From the NCBI GenBank assembly GCA_903994365.1, contig CAJEXL010000005.1, positions 1 through 64,000 of the forward strand: a stretch of DNA of 64,000 nt, in the 5' to 3' direction. Under the pieces are notes generated by a model, which was not told the DNA's origin, ran no database searches, and saw only the letters and a list, made by a program, of their open reading frames with translations. Source of the DNA: an uncultured Chlorobiaceae bacterium (lineage in GTDB: Bacteria; Bacteroidota; Chlorobiia; Chlorobiales; Chlorobiaceae). Below, piece after piece: positions 58,972 to 64,000 of the stretch; the first letter of the stretch is position 1, and each line of letters begins with the position of its first letter. A program made the translations under genes and the position numbers.

Positions 58972-60945
58972 TTACTCGAAACGCAGAGCCTCTACAGGTT
59001 TGAGTTCGGCTGCCTTTCTGGCAGGCCAGAGACCAAAAAAAATACCGGTGAGCGCTGAGAAGGCCGTTGCAAGAGTAACCGATAGCAGCGAGGTCTTTAC
59101 AGCCCAGCCCGCAAAAACCGAGAGGATTATGGAGATACCAATCCCGGTTAATACTCCAATGAAGCCTCCGCTGATGGTCATCCCCACCGACTCAACCAGA
59201 AACTGAAGCATAATATCGCTTTTTCTTGCGCCAATGGCTTTGCGCAGTCCAATCTCCCGCGTTCTTTCGGTAACAGAGACAAGCATGATATTCATAATAC
59301 CGATACCCCCTACCAAAAGCGAGATCGCTGCAATAGAGCCAAGCAGAAGACTCATGGTCTGGGTGGTGCTGCTGAGCATCTTCTGAATTTCGGTCATATC
59401 CCTGATATTGAACGACTCATCATTATTCTTCAGGCTCCGCTTCTTTCGGATCAGCTCGGTGATTGCGTTTTTAGCCTCCTCTATTTTACCCGACTCTGCA
59501 ACCTCCACAAATATTCCGCTGAGATACTCCCTGCCCAGCACGCGGTACATGGCTGTCGTCACAGGAATAATAACGACATCATCCTCATCCTGTGGCCCTG
59601 AAAAGCCTTTAGCAGGAGCAATACCGATTACCTTGAAATTTATTCTGTTGATCTTGATGCTCTTCCCAACCGGGTTATTGCTTCCAAAAAGCTCCTTGAC
59701 AACGGTCACACCAATAATTACAGACTTCTCCCGCATCTGAATCTCTTCGCGGGTAAACCATCGACCGACGGTTGGCATAACAGCTCGCATCATACCATAG
59801 TCATACCCCGCACCGACGAGAGTAGAACTCCAATTTTTATTTCCGTAAACAATCCGTCCAGCACCATTGACAACACCAGTCGCATTTTTCACCAAAGGGC
59901 GAAGTTGCGAAATATCCTCAACATCCCTAAAAGTAAACCGGGTAACAGCTCCAGCCCCCTGGGACGCGCCACGAATTTTGGCCGAGCCACCCCTGATTGA
60001 GAGCATATTTGAGCCCATCGATTTCAGATCCTCCTGCATGGCCGCCTTTGCGCCTTCGCCAAGTGCCATCATGGCAATCACTGAGGCAACCCCGACAAGA
60101 ATGCCGAGTACAGAGAGAAATGAGCGCATTTTGTTTGCAAGAATAGACTGAACCGCCTGTGCTATAAACCCCGTAAAACGACCGTCCCTCCATAAAGCAC
60201 CATTTCCGGAAACAAGCGCTTCAAACGCAGTCGGCACTGGCGTTTCCGCTGAACTATCAAGAGCTGCCTTGCGCTCATCTGCAAGAATTATTCCATCCCT
60301 CATCGTGATAACTCGACCGGCGTAGGCTGCTATCTCCGGTTCATGAGTTACCATAATGATGGTTTTTCCCTCGTCATGAAGTCCCTTGAGAATCTTCATG
60401 ATTTCATTTGAGTTTTTGGTATCAAGATTGCCCGTCGGCTCATCGGCAAAAATGATAAGAGGATCACGAATCAACGCTCTCGCTATGGCGACACGCTGCT
60501 GTTCTCCCCCTGAAAGCTGATTCGGCGTATGATCCATCCTCTTTTCAAGTCCAACCAGCTTAAGACGCTCCCTTGCCTCATGACGAAAATCACCCTTCAG
60601 ACCACTGTAGATATGCGGAAGCCTCACGTTATCAACAATAGTCATCCGCTTGAGCAGATGAAACTGCTGAAACACAAAACCGGCGACATTGTTTCGCAAT
60701 CCAGCCCTCTCATCTTCAGAGAGGGCGTTTACATTGTTGCCAAGAATCCGGTACTCGCCCTTGTCAGGGTTGTCGAGAAGCCCGAGAATATGGAGCAAAG
60801 AAGATTTACCCGAACCCGAAGAGCCCATGATGGCAACAAACTCCCCCTGCTCAACTATCAGGGAGACTCCAAGCAATGCATTAACGGTGCATTCCCCTAT
60901 ACGGTAGGTCCGGTGAACATCAACAAGTTCGAGCAGTGGTTTCAT
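58972..60945 (-). CDS. macB: MacB-type ABC transporter, fused ATPase and permease
   Basis: 657 residues. The ATPase half has Walker [11 protein letters not shown] (about 40-49), signature [15 protein letters not shown] and Walker [14 protein letters not shown] linker leads to the first membrane helix near residue 275, then a large periplasmic domain and three C-terminal helices, as in MacB. With the MacA adaptor and a TolC channel it expels peptides, macrolides or lipids; the substrate is unknown. Its start overlaps macA by four bases. Confidence 0.9.
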   Translation of the reverse strand: MKPLLELVDVHRTYRIGECTVNALLGVSLIVEQGEFVAIMGSSGSGKSSLLHILGLLDNPDKGEYRILGNNVNALSEDERAGLRNNVAGFVFQQFHLLKRMTIVDNVRLPHIYSGLKGDFRHEARERLKLVGLEKRMDHTPNQLSGGEQQRVAIARALIRDPLIIFADEPTGNLDTKNSNEIMKILKGLHDEGKTIIMVTHEPEIAAYAGRVITMRDGIILADERKAALDSSAETPVPTAFEALVSGNGALWRDGRFTGFIAQAVQSILANKMRSFLSVLGILVGVASVIAMMALGEGAKAAMQEDLKSMGSNMLSIRGGSAKIRGASQGAGAVTRFTFRDVEDISQLRPLVKNATGVVNGAGRIVYGNKNWSSTLVGAGYDYGMMRAVMPTVGRWFTREEIQMREKSVIIGVTVVKELFGSNNPVGKSIKINRINFKVIGIAPAKGFSGPQDEDDVVIIPVTTAMYRVLGREYLSGIFVEVAESGKIEEAKNAITELIRKKRSLKNNDESFNIRDMTEIQKMLSSTTQTMSLLLGSIAAISLLVGGIGIMNIMLVSVTERTREIGLRKAIGARKSDIMLQFLVESVGMTISGGFIGVLTGIGISIILSVFAGWAVKTSLLSVTLATAFSALTGIFFGLWPARKAAELKPVEALRFE

Positions 60946-61910
60946 TTTTTCGTCCGGTTGCGCTGCGGTGCAAAGGGATTCGAGCCGCCTTTTTTACCTG
61001 GAAGAACAAAAGAGGTATCGGAAAGAAGCACGACAGCACCATCCGACAGCCCTTCCAGAATTTCGAAATAGCGATCATCCTGCATCCCTGTTGTAACCGC
61101 TTTGTATTGAACTCCCCTCTCGGCACCACCTTTTTTTTGAAGCACCACTGTCTTGCCATTCTGGCTCTCAACAGCTCCAAGAGGCAGCAGCAGCGCGCCT
61201 TGCTTTTCCTGTACCACTATCTCAATATTGGCACTCATACCTGAACGAAAAACATCAGGAATGCGCTCAGGAATAACATCGACATTATAGATGTTCACAT
61301 TATTCTGCAGATGCGACTCAAAATAGATATGTTCAACAACTCCATTTATTCTGATGTCGGGATAAGCATCCAGCCCGATGACGGCTCTCTGGCCAACTTT
61401 TACCCTGCCAATATCAGTCTCATCGACATAAGCTTTGACAATCAGATGGTCAGAGAGCACAAACAGTGAATCGCTTGCCGTCACTGCCTGACCGGGATCA
61501 ATGCTGCGCACAATGACCTGTCCATCCAAAGGCGCGATGATGGCGGTCTCTTTGTACACCTTTTTCCAATAGGCCTCTTCGTTTTTTCCCTGTACACGTG
61601 CTGCATCAAGAAGAGCGGCCCGTTCAGTTGAACTAAGCAGGGCAAGTACCTCCCCTTTTTTCACATATTGCCCCTCAGCCACCAGAATCTCCTCTACCCG
61701 TCCACCGATTGAAGATTGAATTTTAAGCCGATTTTCAGGTTCGACAACACCTGTTGTCGATACTGCGGAACTGATGCTGCCTCTCACAACTCGAATCTCT
61801 TCGTACCTCTTCTCCGGAGTCCTGTTGCCCGTTAAAAAGAAAATGAATCCAAGCCCGGCAAGAGCCGCAGCAACCACACTTCCCCATACAAGTTTACTCC
61901 TCTTGACCAT
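60942..61910 (-). CDS. macA: MacA-type periplasmic adaptor protein (HlyD family)
   Basis: 322 residues from ATG 61910, chosen because AAGGAGG lies eight bases upstream; the frame is open to 61952. An N-terminal anchor ([20 protein letters not shown]) is followed by a split biotinyl-lipoyl domain (about residues 60-80 and 130-150), a short helical hairpin and a beta-barrel domain. The alpha-hairpin is shorter than in E. coli MacA. It connects MacB to the TolC-like channel. It overlaps the tolC stop by 17 bp and the macB start by 4 bp. Confidence 0.88.
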   Translation of the reverse strand: MVKRSKLVWGSVVAAALAGLGFIFFLTGNRTPEKRYEEIRVVRGSISSAVSTTGVVEPENRLKIQSSIGGRVEEILVAEGQYVKKGEVLALLSSTERAALLDAARVQGKNEEAYWKKVYKETAIIAPLDGQVIVRSIDPGQAVTASDSLFVLSDHLIVKAYVDETDIGRVKVGQRAVIGLDAYPDIRINGVVEHIYFESHLQNNVNIYNVDVIPERIPDVFRSGMSANIEIVVQEKQGALLLPLGAVESQNGKTVVLQKKGGAERGVQYKAVTTGMQDDRYFEILEGLSDGAVVLLSDTSFVLPGKKGGSNPFAPQRNRTKK

Positions 61911-63162
61911 CAAGCACTCCTCCTTTTGACTGAATCCATTGAGCCTCGGCAATCAACATATCTGCTCCGGCATTAAGAAACTCTTTTTTTGCACTGACAA
62001 GATTATCTTCAATCATCACCCAATCATTGAAAGAGATGAGACCATTTGAATATTGCGCCGAGGCAATGGTTGCCCGCTCAACGGCTGCATCAAGAAATTT
62101 TTTGCGCACCACACCCGCCTGTCGGGCATCCTGAAAATCTTTCCAGCTCTGTTCGAGAGCATCAAAAAGTTGAAGAGAAACACTTTTTCCAACGGCACTC
62201 TGTTGAGCAACAACCGCCTTAGCCTTTGCAACTCTCGCCTTACCACTTCCTCCTTCATAAACAGGCACTGAAAAAGTAACACCAGCACTCCAATCCACCG
62301 CATCGAGCTGCCATCGATCGGGAGAAGTTCTGCCAATTGATGAGGTCAGATAGAGCTGGGGTGCAAAGGCGCTTTTCGACGCATCAAGATCATTCTGTGC
62401 GGCTTTACTACGAGCATTGAGTTGCTGGAAGAGCGGATTATTATTGACCAGCAGCGCAAGATCGGGCTTGGCAGTGGAAATATCGCTGGCTCTGAACGCT
62501 GCCTGAACCTTGATCGGCTGATGGATATCACGCCCAAGTGCTGACGCAAGCGTTGTCTGGGCAAGCACCAGTCCCCGTTTGGCCTGCCAAACTTCAAACT
62601 CCGCCTGTGCAAGATCGGCTTCAGCCTGGCGCAGCGAACCGATATTTTCTCGTCCACCCTGATATCGAAGAGTGATTAGCCGGACATTCTTCTGCCGTCT
62701 TTCGGCAATCTCTACGGTAAGCCCCACAAGGTTCTGCGCCTTAAGCAAGGCCGTAAATGCAGATCGAAGAGCAAATCGAAGATTGGCAGAGACAACGCTA
62801 TAGTTGTAGCGGGCAGCCTTGATCGCCTCCTCATTGCTGGCAATCTGGCTGGAGGTTTTATGACCATCATAAAGAAGCTGCTGTGCCGATAAAGCAGAGG
62901 AATAAAGAGAGGAAGAGCCAGCACCAGAGGTTCCACGCTTCAGCGAGCTCAGCCCTATACTGAGCTGGGGAAGACGTGCGCCTCCCGTTATCTGCTTATC
63001 CGCTTCCGCCTGCTGCAAAAGCGCAAGAGCGGAAAAGAGGTCAGGATGCGCCTGCCTCGTTTCGTTGACACACTGCTGCCATGTCAGCAGCTCATCGGCA
63101 AACACCGGCGAGGTTGTGGCGAAAAGAAACATCACCAGAACCAGATATAATCTTGATTTCAT
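61894..63162 (-). CDS. TolC-family outer-membrane efflux protein
   Basis: 422 residues. A signal peptide (LVLVMFLFATTSPVFA) is followed by the duplicated OEP architecture of long coiled-coil helices and strands: LRQAEADLAQAEFEVWQAKR in the first half, and FDALEQSWKDFQDARQAG in the second, each cited in part. It forms a trimeric outer-membrane channel and tunnel. Lying first in tolC-macA-macB, it is the exit duct for this exporter. Confidence 0.88.
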   Translation of the reverse strand: MKSRLYLVLVMFLFATTSPVFADELLTWQQCVNETRQAHPDLFSALALLQQAEADKQITGGARLPQLSIGLSSLKRGTSGAGSSSLYSSALSAQQLLYDGHKTSSQIASNEEAIKAARYNYSVVSANLRFALRSAFTALLKAQNLVGLTVEIAERRQKNVRLITLRYQGGRENIGSLRQAEADLAQAEFEVWQAKRGLVLAQTTLASALGRDIHQPIKVQAAFRASDISTAKPDLALLVNNNPLFQQLNARSKAAQNDLDASKSAFAPQLYLTSSIGRTSPDRWQLDAVDWSAGVTFSVPVYEGGSGKARVAKAKAVVAQQSAVGKSVSLQLFDALEQSWKDFQDARQAGVVRKKFLDAAVERATIASAQYSNGLISFNDWVMIEDNLVSAKKEFLNAGADMLIAEAQWIQSKGGVLDGQEE

Positions 63163-63387
63163 AATCTATAATGTTCACTCGACCGCATTTTTATAACAAA
63201 TATTCTCACATTGGACGACCTTTACACGAAAACCTTGTACTCTATTTCATAATTATGCAAACAGTTAAAATCGAACTTGCCTGCAATACCATCAAGAATC
63301 GTGCAGCTTTGCCGAAATATTGTATCTTTTCTCCCAAGTTTACAATTTTTCGATGATATCAGATCATTTCACCAGTTCTTCCTCTTT

Positions 63388-64000
63388 ATGCTTGAAGCCC
63401 GTAATCTCTCACTCACCGTCGGATCCAAACAACTCCTTGCCGATACCTCATTCCGCGTCGGCGACAAAGACCATGTAAGCCTTGTAGGCCTTAACGGCAC
63501 CGGAAAAACAACCCTGCTGCGCCTTATCAGCGGACCATCCAAAGACTCTGCTCTTATTATCGATGGCCATTTTCTCAAGTCGGCCGAAACAACCATCGGT
63601 TATCTTCCCCAGGAGATCTCCTTTGATGCTGATCTGGAGAAAACCGCACTGCAATATGCGCTTCAGGCCAACGCAAGGCTTTTCGAGTTGTCGGGCAAAA
63701 TAGCAGAGATGGAGCATGAGCTCGCTCTGCCTGATCAGGATTATGAGAGCGAAGCCTACCATAACCTGATCGAACGCTTTTCCGATGCCATGCACGAGTT
63801 TGACCACCTCGGTGGTTACACCATGCAGTCCAATGCCGAAAAGGTGCTCGCCGGTCTTGGATTCAGCGAAATAGATTTTCATAAAAAGGTGAAGGCCTTT
63901 TCCGGTGGATGGCAGATGCGCCTGCACCTTACCAAACTGCTGCTGCAGAACCCGACACTGCTCCTGCTTGATGAGCCAACCAACCACCTTGATATCGACT
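63388..64000 (+). CDS. ABC-F family ATPase, N-terminal part (cut by window edge)
   Basis: 204 codons are visible. The first nucleotide-binding domain is almost complete: Walker [12 protein letters not shown] (about 36-46), signature FSGGWQMRL (about 171-179) and Walker [13 protein letters not shown] at the very end. The absence of membrane segments and the EPTNHLD motif identify the ABC-F class (Uup/YbiT/EttA), which acts on ribosomes. Which subgroup it is depends on the missing second domain. The start follows TTCTTCCTCTTT and has no strong ribosome-binding site. Confidence 0.88.
   Translation, partial: MLEARNLSLTVGSKQLLADTSFRVGDKDHVSLVGLNGTGKTTLLRLISGPSKDSALIIDGHFLKSAETTIGYLPQEISFDADLEKTALQYALQANARLFELSGKIAEMEHELALPDQDYESEAYHNLIERFSDAMHEFDHLGGYTMQSNAEKVLAGLGFSEIDFHKKVKAFSGGWQMRLHLTKLLLQNPTLLLLDEPTNHLDID

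Overview
The window comes from a green sulfur bacterium (Chlorobiaceae, Chlorobium/Pelodictyon group). The evidence is bchN-bchB-bchL (dark-operative protochlorophyllide reductase), a hydB-hydG-hydD-hydA sulfhydrogenase set, Chlorobi-like ribosomal proteins and moderate GC. Species assignment is inference. No rRNA, CRISPR array or prophage was seen by eye.

Region 1 (1-13.7 kb, almost all minus strand) is a surface-polysaccharide locus. The left edge cuts an IS3-family element. Next comes a tightly overlapping operon for GDP-D-glycero-D-manno-heptose (gmhA-, hddA-, hddC- and gmhB-like genes plus a small transaldolase), followed by sugar-modifying enzymes (Gfo/Idh/MocA, SDR, a UDP-sugar dehydrogenase homologue lacking the catalytic cysteine, an epimerase). 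A GtrA flippase, a methyltransferase-glycosyltransferase fusion, a YfhO-like membrane protein and a frameshifted HAD remnant of a HAD-UbiA protein complete it. The 8-13 kb part is visibly AT-rich, as is common for transferred glycan genes.

Region 2 (13.7-24.2 kb, mostly plus strand) is the accessory zone. A U32-family gene is followed by an antitoxin/ParE toxin pair. That pair sits between two 94-bp copies of the U32 gene's 3' end. A frameshifted surface-type protein comes next. The hydrogenase operon is split into hydBG and hydDA by about 3.1 kb carrying two Rpn-type PD-(D/E)XK genes and an outer-membrane protein gene without its signal peptide; here the last 35 bp of hydG recur at the far end of the first inserted block. 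Every difference between the duplicated tails is synonymous. Two independent accessory blocks that each carry a copy of the host gene's 3' end are the most unusual signal in the window.

Region 3 (24.2-38.7 kb) is core metabolism: an FKBP isomerase, an MscS channel, an FAD amine-oxidase-fold enzyme, gamma-carbonic anhydrase, a nitrilase-fold amidase, the string engB-purA-thiamine-binding protein-bchN-bchB-bchL, cysS, a GDP-mannose pyrophosphorylase and rsmG.

Region 4 (38.7-58.6 kb, minus strand) is an uninterrupted str-S10-spc-alpha ribosomal block from rpsL to rplQ, including fusA, tuf, secY, map, infA, rpmJ and rpoA. A tRNA-Gly(TCC) lies between rplN and rplX, and a terminator lies between tuf and rpsJ. 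Region 5 (58.9-64 kb) holds a tolC-macA-macB tripartite exporter and the start of an ABC-F ATPase cut by the right edge.
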